In this document: in pieces, positions 48,448 to 62,424 of the stretch
How the letters are laid out: every line of letters begins with the position of its first letter
How positions within the stretch are numbered: position 1 is the stretch's first letter
Source: Cenococcum geophilum 1.58
Lineage: Eukaryota > Ascomycota > Dothideomycetes > Gloniales > Gloniaceae
DNA length: 64,000 bases
Reading direction: 5' to 3'
NCBI GenBank assembly: GCA_001692895.1
Contig: KV748193.1
Coordinates: 1,426,001-1,490,000 of the forward strand
The notes under the pieces: generated by a model
What the model saw: only the letters and a program-made list of their open reading frames with translations
Databases searched by the model: none
What the model was told of the DNA's origin: nothing
Position numbers and translations under genes: made by a program

Positions 48448-51400
48448 TAGGTGGTTAAAGAGATTTTAAGGAACTTCGACCGACGGTCAAAGTTGTCTGA
48501 TTGGTCAGATTCCTGCCAAGATATTCTTCCTACAAGTCTCATCACGTGATATCGTTGCGGGCTTGTTTTCCAACACCCTCCCTTAAGCTTAGTCAACGAT
48601 ATCGCTATATACACTGTATATAGGGGTGTAGGGTTGCTTAATAAGGGTTACTAAAGCTCTTCTAAGGTAGAATAAGTGTCTAATAAGGAGTTACGCCCTC
48701 CCTAACATCTCTTGAAATTTTTGGCAGTACCTCCCTATAGGTATTCTATATTGCCCATAGAGCTCTAAAGGCCCTATAGCCTTACCCTATATCTCTCCTA
48801 AAGTATGTCCATCCTTCCTACTAGTATAAGCCCTCCCTAATGTCGTGGCCGTTAGATTCGGGTGGTAGGTTTAAGTAATAGGTTAGTAGATTAAGGTTAA
48901 GTTCTATTGCTTATTTTAAGGCCTTAAGGCGTCGTTTAGCGTACTCTTTAAGGATCTACCAATCGTGTACTAATTTCCTGTTAAGGCTTAGTGTAGTTAA
49001 TTAAGTTTCTGCACTATCTAAAGGTGTTTAAGGAAGGCGTAGAACTAAGGACCCGCGAGAGGCTTAGTAAGGCCGTCAGCCGCTATATTAATTAAGGCAA
49101 TGTATATAAGGTTAATCCTATTACTATTTATCTTATCTCTTATATAGTAAAACTGGATATTAATATGCTTCGTTTAATTATACTAAACTAGATTTTCGGC
49201 CAACGCTTTTGCAGCTTAGTTATTGGTTTTAATTAAGATCCTAGTAAATTATTCGCTCTAGTTTAGTAAGTAAAAGTTAAAGCTATATGGCCTCTTTTAC
49301 TGCAGCCGTTAAAGCTATATACTCTAATTAATATATTAACAGTGAAACGGTAGCTTATAGCTTTAATTTCTATAAAATTAGTCCTCCGTTTAATATAAAT
49401 ATAAAGCCTAATATAGAGCGTCTTATAATTTTATCTTATCCCTAGTTAGCGTTACTAAAGCTAATTAGTATAAGGTTTAGGTTCTTATTACCTCTATAGG
49501 TAATTCCTCTATTAAGTAAGCCGGCTAGGTATTAAAGGATAAGTCTTACGGCCGTTATATAAGTAGAGGTAGGATTATAGGCGAAACGGCTTACCATTAA
49601 TACCATAAAGGTAATATCTAGCCTTATTTCTATTATAGGAAATATAACTAAACTAACTATACTCTAGTATCTTCTAACGTTATCCTTACTAGTAGTTTCT
49701 TAATTAGCTATAAGCTTAATTAAGTGCTTTATAGGTACTAGTAAGGTATTAACTTTTTATAATCCAAAACGTTTAAGAGCTTTAATAAGGTAGGCTCGCT
49801 ATAAGAGTATAATCTTCTTCTTTATTTAATCTCTTGTGACTATTATACCTAAGTAAAAGCTTATTAGCCTAAGATCTATTATTTAGAAGGCTGCTTTAAG
49901 CTCTACTTTTGCCTAATTAACTGCCGCTATATCCTTATGGATAATCTTAGTATTATTAACGTAGGCAGAAATAATTAAACCTTTTTATCCTTTACTAGTG
50001 GCGAATATACTATAATCCGCATATAGATAGTAAAGTCTAAGTTTTTCTAATAGAAACTTTAAGAGCGTTTTATACTAGATTTAAGGTAACTGCTTTAGTC
50101 TATAAAGGGCCTTCTTAAGGCGGCAGACTTTACCGGCTTCTTTATAGCCTTTTAGCATAACAATATAGAGTTCTTAATTAATTAGTCTATAGAGAAAGGC
50201 GGTTTTAATATCCATCTATTTAATTTTAAGGTTATAATGGGCAGTAATCACAAATAGAGCTCTAAAGGCCATAGGTTTTACTACCGCAGTAAAGGTCTAA
50301 TCGTAGTTGATACCATACTACTATAGATATCCCTTAATAACCTATTTAGCTTTATAGCGTAGGACCTTGCTATCCTTTCCCCTTTTAACTTTAAACACCT
50401 ATTTACTAGTAAGAGGCTTATAAGGAGGCTTAAGGGAGGTAAGGTTAATAAGTTCCTACGTCTAGTTCTTAATTAGAGACCCTACCTCCTCTATTATTAC
50501 TTTTATCCATTCTTTACTATTTAGGCTATTAATTGCTCGGTTATACGTATAAGGCTTATCTTTATTAATTAAGGTAGTAGATATATATATTTTAAGATCG
50601 AGTAAGCTAGTATATTAAATATAACCGGCTAGTAAAGCTATAGGATTAACCGCGTTATAATCGTTTAAGTAAGGGTTTTAAGGTATAGATTATAGAGGAA
50701 AGGTAGATAAAAGGGCTATTAGTTTATTACCTATTTCGTCATCCTAGTTGCTTAATAGCTTATTAATATTGTTAGCCTATTAGTTAAGGCTTTGGTCTAT
50801 ACCTATAAGGCTTATAAGGAAGGCAGTACGGTTGCTTAGTAGGTTAATTCTTAACGTCTAGCGGCTTAATTAAGTAGTGGTTATAGTAAGGATTTTAGGC
50901 AGAGACTTAAACCTATAGGGTAAGCCGTTATAACCTTTATCGCGACCTTCCTTCTAATTAATTCTTTGTTCCCTTTTTTTTAATAGAGGCTTTAGCTAAG
51001 GAGTAGTAGTATCTTCCCTCCCTTACTTATTAGATGAGTTAATGGATTCTTTTATAAATATAGTAGTAGTCTTTAAACTAATATTACCTTTATAGATTTT
51101 AATATCTTTAAGCCGCTTAATCTTCTATTTATCTAACAGCTAAACACAATAGATTATCTTACTATTATAGCTAATTAGAATACCCTTTTTTGCTTATAGA
51201 GCGAACCTAGCTAATTTTACGCGATCTTCTTTAGCTATAAGGGAGTAGACAATAGATCCTAGAGCCCTTAAGTAGTATACTAAGGGAGGTTTGCCCTTAA
51301 GCCTTTTATAAGGTAATATGCTATTAAAAGCTCTTATAGGGCGTCTGTTTTTAATGTATATAGCTATAAGGAGTACGTTAGGCTATAGAAAGTCTGGTAT

Positions 51401-52349
51401 ATTGCCAGCGAGGATTATTAAGCGGGTAATCTTAGTGGAGGTTTGCTGCGAGTAATTTGCTACTTCGTTCTCTTCCTAAGCGTATAAGGTGGTAGGTTTA
51501 AATTCTATACCTAGATTATCTATTTAAGTAGTTGCTTTCTTGCTACGAAGCTCTGCTCTATAGTTAGTGCGAATCCTAGTAATTTTAAGGTTAAATTTAG
51601 TGTGGATCTAATTATAGTACCTCTATAGAGTACCGAACCACTCGTCCTTTATATAGATGGTGTAAACTATAGTAAACCTTATATAGTTATTGGTAAAAGA
51701 TATATAGTATCTTTCGCCTTTAAAGCTAATAGGGGTAATAGGTCCTACTAGATCTATATAAACAAATTAAAATAGTTATATAGCTCGTTCCTAAGGCGTT
51801 CTATTATACCTTTTTCTAGCTTTAAATTAAGCGTAGGGCTTATAGTATTTATTACTAATATTATTAAACTTAATACCAAGTTTACTTAGGTGGCGTTTAA
51901 GGTTACTATAGTTAAGATGGCTAAATTAGTAATGCCAAATAGGTAGACTTTTATTATTTTTAATTATTTAGAGGATTAATTCTAATAAATAGTTATACTA
52001 CCAAATTAGGTAGAGCTGTTAAACTTTAGGTGCGTATCCTATTACCTTATTATTATATTTAAGTTCATGAGTTTTATTATTAAAGAAGACGCCTATTTCC
52101 TTAAGTCGGCTTCTAGATAGTAGGTTTACTAGTAAATATAGTATATAAAGAATATTGTATAGAGTAAGCGTACTTCCGTAACTTTTATTGAGTAGTACGG
52201 TTTATATAGAGATAGATCCTTTGCCTATTTATTAAGCTTTATAGGGACCAACTGTATCTAATAAGGTGTCGTCATTAACGTAGTTAAAGAGAAGTTTACA
52301 ATTCTTGTAGTAGTAAATAATAGCGGCGGTATTGTAAATAAAGTCGTAC

Positions 52350-52603
52350 TGTAGTGGTGTAGATTGGACGTCGCCTACTATCTTGGCATTTTCCTATATT
52401 TATAAAGCCTTCAGCTTCCTTCCTTCTTCCCTCTATTATACATATTACGACTCTACCAGTTACCAGAAATATACTCTTTTCTTTCTTTCTTACTAACTGT
52501 TCTACTAACTGATTATAACTAACCAACCGACCGACCGACCGACTAACTAACTGACTGACGGCACTATAACTTTCCTATCTTAGAGAGGTCGTACCCTCCT
52601 ATA
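52350..52603 (+). repeat. Left LTR of the Gypsy-like fossil
   Basis: 254 bp with a CCGA/CTGA tetranucleotide run near its 3' part. Matches 58443-58696. Confidence 0.85.
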
Positions 52604-55600
52604 TATTTTATAGTATTCCACATAGGGATGATAGCAAGCTCTTTAGATTAGAAGTCTAAGTGCTATATATACAGGAGACACGCAGAAACATACTATGACT
52701 ATAGAAGAACCGCTAGCTATAGAAAAATAACTAGCTGCGAAAGAACCGCCAGCTAGATAGATGAGATAGTAGAAGAAAACCAGGCAATATTAAATAGTAA
52801 GGGGAACCAGGCAGTACCGGAAAAAGACAGGATAGCTAGACTTAACGTATAGGCTAAAGAGTGGCAATAAGAAGTAAAAGACTATGGGTCTATTAACCTA
52901 AATTGGATTTCTTTACTACCTTAACTTAGTTACTAACTTAGTTATCTATATAGTCATAGGAAGAGTAGGGTCTTAAAAAGTTATATACTAAGACATTAGG
53001 CGAACTAGCAAGCCAATTAAATAACTTTAGCCGGCGGTTAGCATTACTAAAATCTACTGCTAAGTATAGCTAAACCTTTATTAAAGACATAGAGACGGGT
53101 AGCTAAAGGCTAATTACTTAGATGGAAACGAGATCTAAAATATCTAGCGGCGAAGGAAGTTAGTACTGCCCTTTATAAATAAAGGACACAATACCGAATA
53201 AGGTCGTAAGTATACGAGATCAGATCTGTCCTTAAAAGCTTCCTATTCTAACTTAGCTTTATCTTCTTTTAAGTAATCCGGATTATATTAATAGCGGCTT
53301 AAGAGGCGTTCTATAAAGAAGTAGAAGAGACCCTACCGCGCAGAATGACGGTAGACTAAAGTAGACGAACGTACTAAGACCCGGCAGTAGATAATAAAGA
53401 TTCTGTGCTCTCCTAGGGAGACCCCCCCTCAGGCGTTAAGAAGCAGGTGCTCTCTGTTAGGGATATAGCTATATAAGTAGACCTGCTAAAGTATGCACCT
53501 GTTAAGGTACCGCCAGGACAGCTATCTGGGACACCCTCTGTCAGGACTACGGCTATATAAGCAGACCTACCGCAGCGTTTACCCGTGACACCTAGGACCG
53601 ATAACCCTTAGCAGACAAATAATATGAGCCGTAAGGACCACCTATAAGCTCCTGAGGAAGCTCTAGATGCGTCACCCTATAGCTAGCAGTTAACGACTTA
53701 AGACAGGATCTACGTTGTGACCCAGCCTATACCAGCCCTAGGAACTATTGGAACTCCATACTTTATAGGATAGGACGTGTTACAGTTTATTAAGCAGTAC
53801 GAACGACTATGCGCCTAATATTACGTTACGAGTAAGGAGAAGTACTAGGGTCTTCTAGAGTACTGCGATTACTAGATAGGAATATGGATTTAAAGCTTGC
53901 CTAAATTTATAACTAGTAACTAGATAAAGCTTATAAGAAAGCTTAGGGCAGAATACTAAGGAAGTAACCGCTTTCGTGAAATAGAGACGGTAGAATTCTT
54001 GGAGGCCTACGTACTATAGTATAGAAGCAGCCCACCTAGCGTACGCGAGTACTATAGGCAGTTTATACTAATCTCCCAAAGGGTTACGGAGGTAGGTAAT
54101 CTAGGGAACGCTTAGTAAGGGTACTAGTTTATAAAAGGACTTCCGCTTAAATATTAAAGGCATACTATAGCCAAAACAGGAGCTAATCCCAATAGATAAA
54201 AGTCCTTTAACTTCTATTAGCTATAGAGAGCCGTAGAGGACAGGCTTAGTTTATATAAGGGCGTAAATTATCTGCTAAAAATGGACCCTAGGGAGCAGAG
54301 CCTTTATTAGCTGGTTAAAGGATATAAAGACTAGCAGAACAGCACCTAAGCTCCCTTTATCCTATAAAACTGTCGACCTCTATAAGGTTCTTAATATCTA
54401 CAGGACTATCAATATCCGTAAGATTCTACTGCCTTTAGACGGCCGTAACGAAATATATAGGGTTAGCAAGGTATATAAGAATAAGGCTAGTGGACCTATT
54501 TTAGATGCGGAGGGAGTTACCGTTTTACCGAGTATAAATGCTAAGGGCTAAAGGATCTTATTTAGTAAGGATTTATATATCTGTTTAATTAAGGAACACT
54601 AATAGCTAAAACGCGCGATTAACCTAAACTAGTACTTCCGTGGCTCGGCAATAAAGGACAACTAAAAGGTATTAAGAACTGGCTCTATATATACTAAGGA
54701 ATAGACCTAGCTATAAATTAGAAAAGGGAAGGATAAAAACAGACGTAGTAATAGGCCCCAATAGTATAAACGGATTTTACTGCTTTTTATAATGGAGTAG
54801 TACTATAGAATAGTAACGAAATATAGACGAACTGGAAGGACTGCTATTAAGTATGGCCCACGGACTTAGTAACGCCCAGCTAGCAACGTCCGCAGACCCA
54901 CCCGACCCTTAAAGACAGCCGTATAACTAGGATAATTATTAAGCCGTAGGTTCCGCAGCAGGTTCTACCGTAGGAGAAGAAAATACGATTAGGAGATTGT
55001 ATCTAGATTAGGTTACGGCCTGCGAATAAAACAGCTAAAGCTTAGAAGACAAATAAGTTATTTAACCCTTAGAGACGGTCTTAGAGACAGACGCTTAATT
55101 AGTAGGCTCTACAGCAGGCCCCGCAGTAGGCCCTATAGTAGGTATAGGATTTTTAACTAAGGGATAGTTAAGTTCTAAGGTGGGGGAGGGGACGTAGGTA
55201 ACGGCCGTATAAAAAGATTTCTATTTATCTACTTAATTACAGTATTTCCTAAAGCTCCTTTCCTTATTTATTTTCTTAATCGCAACGCGTTAAGACGCGT
55301 TAGTCACAACGACCTGCTATAAAGATATTAGTTCAGCTTACCGCCTATTACTAAGCTAATAGCGATTTTCTATCCCGGGGATGGAAAATCCTAATTAGTC
55401 CATGCAGCAGTAAAGCCAGCAGAACTCTATACCGCCCCTAGAATTTAATAATACGCTAGCTGCATAATAAGAACGGCACTAAGAGCCTTAATTAATTGCA
55501 TAGATATAGAGCCGATTATATAATGTAGAGCTAGACGCAGAGCTAGACACAAAGCCTTAATTAAACGACTGCACAGAAGCCTTAATTAATTGAATAACTG

Positions 55601-57909
55601 TACAGAAGCCACAACTAATCAAGGAATCGAATCAAGCCAGAGCCTTAATATCAGCACGTCGCCATCACTGAATTAGATTAGTCGAATGTCGTCAAATTAG
55701 AGCCTTCAACCAGGCCGACCTTATTCCTTATTTGAACGACGACTAATTATAGCACGACTGCCACTGCCATCCAAATTTAGTACTGCGCCAGCTGCACGAC
55801 GAGAACGGATACCGCGGTAAGGAAGAGACCTATACAAAGGCAGTAGCATAATATTGGAAAATAAGTAGCATACAAAGAGGCACTGTAATAAGAGAAGATA
55901 AGGATGCTTTACAAGAGGTTATATACGGGGCACAACTGACCATAATAAACCCAAGCTATCCTTATACAACTAAAGACAGAATTAAGCCGCATCTAGCCAA
56001 GCTAGTGGAGGGCTTATTAAGGATTATAAGAGGAATAGGAATTAGATATATAGGAGCCGGCGCTTTTCTTTAGAGGTCGTTATAATAAAGGACTGTATTA
56101 TGAATATAAGGGCAAGGGATATATAACGGAGGTAATCACAACGGCTGAGAAGCTGCTACTAGATGACCTTAAAAATATTAAGGACGGCTTAGGCAAAACG
56201 TAGAGCCAGCAGGACAATAATCAGGAGACTAGGAGCAGAAGATAATACTAGGAAAAGTTCTTAAGCCGGGAGAAGATTAAGGACATATGAGTATCCTACT
56301 AGCAGCGGGGATAAGGAAGCAGCCATAAGAGCCTAAGGATATACTAAAAGAGTTAAAAGCAACAACGGCCTAAAAGGGGAAGAGAGCAGCTATAAAAGGC
56401 GTCCTAGAAAAGCACCGGGCCCGCAATAGTGGTCTACTGGAAGCTACCGTTTATGCTTATAAGGACGTCTTAAGACAGGTCTCTAGATTAGATGTTTGGA
56501 GGATACTAAGAGCCTTAATCGACTACGAATATAGAGCCCTAATTGATTAACTATATAGATACAAAGCTTTAACTGAACGACTGTATAGCCAGAGTCTTAA
56601 TCGATTGTCTATAGATGCTGAACCTACGGACGTAGAGCCTTAATTGTATATACAGCAGAAGACACCTTAAGTTAAGCCAGAGCCTCTGTTAAATCCTAAT
56701 TAGTTAAACGCTGCCTCTACAGTTAAGTTGTTAAATTAGAGCCTTCGGTTATACTAACCTAATACCCTATCTAAACGTTAGTCAATCGTACGTTATTACA
56801 GTTAAATTGAATTAGTCACCGTCGCCGTCAAACATCTTCAATTAGCAGTTAAAGATTCTATAATAGCAGGTATGTAGGCACCAGACCTAACTAGGAAATT
56901 AGTACACGGCTAAAAGAACGTTAGAAACGCGGTTAATTAACATTTTAGAGCCTCTGCGAGAGCCTCTTCCCTTAGCTATTACTCCCATATTAATTAACTA
57001 CCGCCCGTCTTAACGCCCGCGGATTAGTTAACTAAAATGATCTTTCCTATAAATATAGATACGGAGCTTTATATAGAGTTTTATACGGAGCCTATGGATA
57101 TAGAGCATATAGGTACAGAGCCTTAGTTAGATAATAGTACGGCAGCTTAACTAGATACCTATAGATGCGAAGCCTTAATTAAACGGTAGATATAGAGCCT
57201 TAACTAAACGGACGCCTATATAAAAGCTTTAACTAACTGTCTACGGATGTAAAGCCCTAGTCATATATACAGCAGAAGACACCTTAAGTTAAGCCAGGGC
57301 CTTATTAAATCTTAATTAGCTAAACGCAGTCTCCGCATTTAAATCAGGATAATTAGAGCGGGCTGACTTTTTACCTTAATTAAACGACCGAACGGTTAGT
57401 TACAGCACATTATCGCCGACCAGTTAGATAGTCTTTGGCTAGTAGTTAAAGTAGGCATATAGGGACGCACGCAGATATATATATAGACGTGGACGCAGAA
57501 TATGTAATATAGAGCTTCTGATACACGGCCAGATGCATAGCTAGGTATAGGGCCTAATACAAAGCCACGGATAGAGCCTTGATTAAAAGCTGCGTATAAT
57601 GCAGACTGATACAGAGTCTTAATATCAAACGGCCAACTAAACGATTAAATTAAGCCAAGGCCTCTGCTATCTTGGTCGACTGCTCTATCTCTACTATTCT
57701 AGATCTGTACCGTTACTAGATCTATACCACTACTAGATCTGCTAGATCTGTTATGTCGTCTAACTAGACCGACCGACCTATTCTAGGCCTAATGCTGTTT
57801 TAACTGTTCTACTGCTGCTCTCCCGACCGCCATACCCTACCGTTTCAATCGCCCCGCCGCCGCTGTTCCGACTAGCCGCCTCCGACCGACTGCTACTGGC
57901 CACTGCTAT

Positions 57910-58010
57910 TAACCATACTGCTACTACTACTGCTGCTACTGCTACTGCTGCTACTGCTACTACTACTACTGCTACTGCTGCTACAGCTACTGCTATTACT
58001 GCTGTATTAG
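57910..58010. repeat. CTA/CTG trinucleotide-rich run
   Basis: Imperfect (CTACTG)n with CTGCTA variants inside the Gypsy-like fossil. Confidence 0.8.
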
Positions 58011-58442
58011 CTAACTGCTACCAACCGACTACTATCGACCGTCTGCCGCTACCGAGATTTCTGCTACTAAAAGTTCTGCCGCCGAATGTCCTACTACCTA
58101 CTAACTGTTACCAAATTCTCCTACTAAGTATTCTACCGCCGACTATTCTATCTTATTTCACCGCGCTAACTGTCTACTTTTATTACTGTTTATACTACTA
58201 TTATTATTACTACCGTTACTGCCATTACTGCCGCCGTTATTATTTTTGGTTTACTACTATCCTAATTACTATTAATAGGAAGGATAACGTAGAATAGTTT
58301 TATAGAAGGGCTAAGAATAAAGTTACCTACGTTCTTTTAGGGATATGCTTTCCTTTATCTATTCTACTTTTATTATACTCTCGTTTTACTATTCTTCTAT
58401 ATTATAGAACGTTAGGGGACAACGTTCTTGGTGGGGGAGGTA

Positions 58443-58696
58443 TATAATAGTGTAGATTAGACGTCGCCTACTGTCTTAGCATTTTCCTATATTTATAAAG
58501 CCTTCGGCTTCCTTCCTTCTTCCCTCTATTATATATATCACAACTCTACCAATTACCAGAAATACACTCTTTTCTTTCTTTCTTACTAACTGTTCTACTG
58601 ACTAATTACAACCGACCGACCAACCGACCGACCGACTGACTGACTGACTGACGGCACTGTGACTTTCCTATCTTAGAGAGGTCGTACCCTCCCACA
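58443..58696 (+). repeat. Right LTR of the Gypsy-like fossil
   Basis: 254 bp, same length as the left LTR, ending CCCACA. Followed by the GTAC duplication. Confidence 0.85.
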
Positions 58697-60752
58697 GTAC
58701 TTACTTAGTTAGGCTTATACTACCGCTGCTACAAGCCCATATTATAGATTTACTTTATTTTTAACTTAATTAGAATGTTTATTAAGTTAAATAGGTGGCC
58801 TAGTCCTCTACTTCTTCCTTATATAGATTCTATTACCAATTATCTATAGTGCGTTTTCTGGGTTTTTTTCCTAGTAGCCTTCTTTAGAATATATAGTTCT
58901 GTTATATTTTACGTAGTTAGGGTACTTATACGTTCCTACTAGTGTAATCTTTCTCTTTATGGATGTTCCGTCATTTAAACGTGCTATTAGTGTAGTAGAA
59001 GCTTCTTAATTAAGTTTATTATTAAAGATAATAAGTTCCTTACCTAAGGCTTATAGGTCGGTATTTTTCTATATTTAATTTATTTGTTAAGTTGTTTTAA
59101 ACTAAGCGTAGTTAGTAGAGCTAACTCTATATAGAAGGGCCGCTTAAGTAAGGATTTTATAGTTAATGGGTTAGTCCATTTTAATAAGGCAATTAAGGTT
59201 TAATATAATATAGGAGATAAACTCCTCTATATTCTTAAAATCTTAAACGCGTTTAGTAAAGAAGATGGCTATAATATTAGTAACAGCTGCTAGATTAAGG
59301 TCCTTAAAGCGTTTTTTTAGGGCCTTTTATTTCTTAAGCGCCTATCTAGCATTTAATATAAATGGCTTATAGATATTACTAACATTCTAGTTAATAAAGC
59401 CGGCTATATAGGCTAGCTATTCCTTATAACGGCGCTATTGCACATTACCTACCAAATTCTGCCAACCTATAATTGGCTCGCCCAAAGCTAGCGCCTTAGC
59501 GGCTCACCCTATATATTTATTTACATCAGTTCTAGCGACCCCTTTTTCCTTCTCCTTAGCTTAGTATCTTTGTAATATAGTATTCTATAAGCTTTAGTTT
59601 AGAGGCATTTATACAAGCCGTAATATTATACTAAGCTCACCCTACCCTGCCTAGGAAGGCCTTAATAATATCCCACCCTAAAGAAACTTTATCTATAACG
59701 ACGCGTTAACGCGCTATACTTAGACACCAAAACAACTCTATATTACCTGGGATGGCCTAGATAATATCCTACCTTATAAGCTAGATAGGACTAGACCTAT
59801 ACCCCTAGAATTAAAACTAAAGTATATAATACTAATAAACCTTAGGAAGCTAATAATGGCACCTAAAGTAAGCTTATTTAAGAGAGCTACTTTTACCTAA
59901 AAGGAACTTAAGATCTAATTAGGATTAGAAATCGAAGATAATAATAATATTATAGACGTACGCGAGCAGATTCGCGCCTTTATAGCCAGCTAGGAAGCTA
60001 ATTATCTTAAAGTAAGAAATATATAAGAGACCATATAAGAGATTCTAGAAAGCCTCGCGGCCCTATAAAATAGCCTAGCTTCCCCTTTCTAAAGCCCTAA
60101 CTAACCTATTTACTCTACTAAATATAATATACTAGGGAGTACGGATATAATAATAAAGTAATTAAAGTCCGTTAAGCTCTTTAACCCCCTATTACTGTTT
60201 AACGAGATAGACCCTACTTTTAAGAATTGGAGGATTTAAGTATAAGGAAAGCTCTGTATTAACTATAACTATTTCCTTTCTAAAGAAGCTAAAATACTCT
60301 ACCTCTTTAGTTGAACTATTAGGGACGCCTAAAGGCACCTTTAAGCCAAGTTTAAGGACAAGTCCCCTGTCTAATTTATAACTATTAATAAGATAATATA
60401 GTACCTAGCGGTTATTTATATTAACCTAAACAAAGTACAGGACGCCTAGTATAACTATAATCGCCTAATAATAAAACTAAACTAACCCTTTACTAAATTC
60501 TAGACTTAATTCCTATACCTTATAGGAGAAGGCTAGGTTCCCCTTAAGAACTACTAATTAGACCTATATAATAAGCTAACAATTTAGCTATAAGAGAAGA
60601 TCGCTATAACCTTAAATAACCTGCTAACTTATAATAAACTCACAGCTTATTACCTATTATTAGATTTAGAACTAAAGCGGATTAAAGCCTATCCTAATTA
60701 GCAGAAGCAACTCCGTGGTAATTAGAACTCGCTAGCCACACCTATAGGAGCT

Positions 60753-61019
60753 CATCAGGAAATTTTTTTTTGGGCGCGTTGTTGCAAACGAAAATCGGGG
60801 TCTGCAAAACCTGCGTAAGTCGCAATTTTGGCAATTTGCGGCAATTTGCAGCAATTTGCTACAAACACATAGGCTACCTATACACGCGCCTGCCCTATCT
60901 ATATGTTTATAGCAAATTGCTGCAAATTGCCGCAAATGCTAAAATTGCGACTTACGCCTGCAGGTTTTGCAGACCCCGATTTTCGCTTGCAACAACGTGC
61001 CTAAAAAAAAAATCCTGAT
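60753..61019. mobile_element. Foldback unit (MITE-like), 267 bp
   Basis: The two halves are inverted copies of each other over about 110 bp (CATCAGG, poly-T, GTTGTTGCAA, AAAATCGGGGTCTGCAAAAC, GCAATTTGC words). A related right-end copy closes the composite element at 62870-63008. Confidence 0.75.
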
Positions 61020-61728
61020 GCAGAGGCTCTGCATGAGGCTCTACACAAAGCTCTGCACGAAGCTCTGCACGAAGCTCTACACGAAGCTCTGCACGAAGCT
61101 CTGCACGAAGCTCTACACGAAGCTCTGCACGAAGCTCTGCACGAAGCTCTACACGAAGCTCTATACAAAGCTCTGCGCGAAGCTCTACACGAAGCTTTGC
61201 ACGAGGCTCTACATAAAGCTCTGCACGAATTCGTGCACGAAGCTCTATATAAAGCTCTGCGCGAAGCTCTACACGAAGCTTTGCACGAGGCTCTACACGA
61301 AGCTCTGCACGAATTCGTGCACGAAGCTCTATACAATGCTCTGCGCGAAGCTCTACACGAAGCTTTGCACGAGGCTCTACACGAGGCTCTACACAAAGCT
61401 CTGCGTACAGAGGCTCTGCACGAGGCTCTACACGAAGCTTTGCACGAGGCTCTCTACACGAAGCTCTGCGTACAGAGGCTCTGCACGAGGCTCTACACGA
61501 AGCTCTGGTACGAAGCTCTGCACGAAGCTCTACATAAAGCTCTGCACGAAGCTCTGCACGAAGCTCTACACGAAGCTCTACACAAGGCTCTGCACGAAGC
61601 TCTACACGAAGCTCTGCACAAAGCTTTACCGAAGCTCTACACGAAGCTCTACATATGGAGGCTCTGCACGAGGCTCTGCGCGAAGCTCTGCGTACGGAGG
61701 CTCTACACGAAGCTCTACACAAAGCCTT
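61020..61728. repeat. 12-bp minisatellite, nearly 60 units
   Basis: The unit is GCTCTGCACGAA with A/G and C/T variants (GCTCTACACGAA, GCTCTACACAAA). Because 12 is a multiple of three and the unit lacks stops in several frames, long artificial frames appear on both strands (ALHE, LCTK and RAEL-type repeats). A few GTACAGAGG or TTCGTGC interruptions occur. Confidence 0.9.
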
Positions 61729-61869
61729 TGTGTGTCGCGCGCGACACATTACTATCGGGTCCCGCCTATAATTCCCGATAGCCTCTACACGTGCCTCTGC
61801 CAAGTATACCCCCTATATAACACCTAGGTAGCCAACCTCATTTTTTACCCTTCCTTACATCCTCCCTAC

Positions 61870-62345
61870 CTAGGAAGACACCAGAACGACAGCCAGCAGA
61901 CGACCGTCGCCGGAGCCAGACGACCATCGCCGGAGCAGACGACCGTCGTCAGAGCTAGACGACCGTCGTCAGAGCTAGACGACCGTCGCCGGAGCCAGAT
62001 GACCGTCGCCAGAGCTAGACGACCGTCAGAGCCAGACGACCGTCAGAGCCAGACGACCGTCAGAGCCAGACGACCGTCGTCAGAGCTAGACGACCGTTGT
62101 CAGAGCTGGACGACCGTCGCCGGAGCCAGATGACCGTCGCCAGAGCTAGACCGACCGTCGTCAGAGCTAGACGACCGTCAGAGCCAGACGACCGTCGTCA
62201 GAGCTAGACGACCGTCGCCGGAGCCAGATGACCGTCGGCCCAGAGGCTGGACGACCGTCGTCAGAGCTAGACGACCGTTGTCAGAGCTGGACGACCGTCG
62301 CGCGGAGCCAGATGACCGTCGTCATCGCCACACGACCGTCGCCAG
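61870..62345. repeat. About 20-bp minisatellite
   Basis: Repeats of GACGACCGTCGTCAGAGCTA with CCGGAGCCA variants and some shortened units lacking one GTC. Each unit contains the near-palindrome GACGACCGTCGTC. Confidence 0.85.
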
Positions 62346-62424
62346 AGCCACACGAACAACCGTTCGAACGACCAGCCAGCGAACACGATAAACGATTCAG
62401 ATCGATCGATCGATCGAATCAAGG

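Larger units (their letters stand above)
52350..58696 (+). mobile_element. Gypsy-like LTR retrotransposon fossil, gag recognisable, pol not seen
   Basis: Two 254-bp LTRs and a GTAC duplication (52346-52349 and 58697-58700) bound it. A polypurine tract (GGTGGGGGAGG) before the right LTR puts it on the plus strand. A gag-like region is recognisable about 53700-54800. I could not recognise reverse transcriptase or integrase in 55000-58440, which instead holds repeated GCCTTAATTAA-type words and a CTA/CTG-rich run near 57910-58010. It may be a large non-autonomous derivative. The LTRs have equal length and differ by about 25 sites, all transitions as far as I can see, so RIP dominates their divergence. 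It is inserted in the Copia body. Broken in very many places. Confidence 0.75.
45917..59430 (-). mobile_element. Copia-type LTR retrotransposon fossil, minus strand, nested and broken
   Basis: The element reads right to left. Its 3' LTR is on the left, 45917-48575, split by the pogo/Fot1 transposon. A polypurine tract (CTTAAGGGAGGG on the minus strand) adjoins the LTR start at 48575. Copia reverse transcriptase and RNase H blocks lie around 48900-50600 and integrase around 51000-52000. The gag-proximal part runs to 52345 and continues at 58701 after a Gypsy-like insertion. The right border is not well defined, about 59430, where a different repeat begins, and I see no 5' LTR. Breaks are very many and TpA enrichment is strong. 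Confidence 0.7.

Noticed and set aside
60952-61827. Long overlapping frames on both strands encoding repetitive peptides
   Set aside because: They come from a 12-bp tandem repeat without stops in several frames. Four or more frames are open at once, and the sequence has no start context or introns, so coding is not supported.
61020-62345. CRISPR-like regular repeats
   Set aside because: Units are contiguous with no unique spacers, and the setting is eukaryotic. These are minisatellites.
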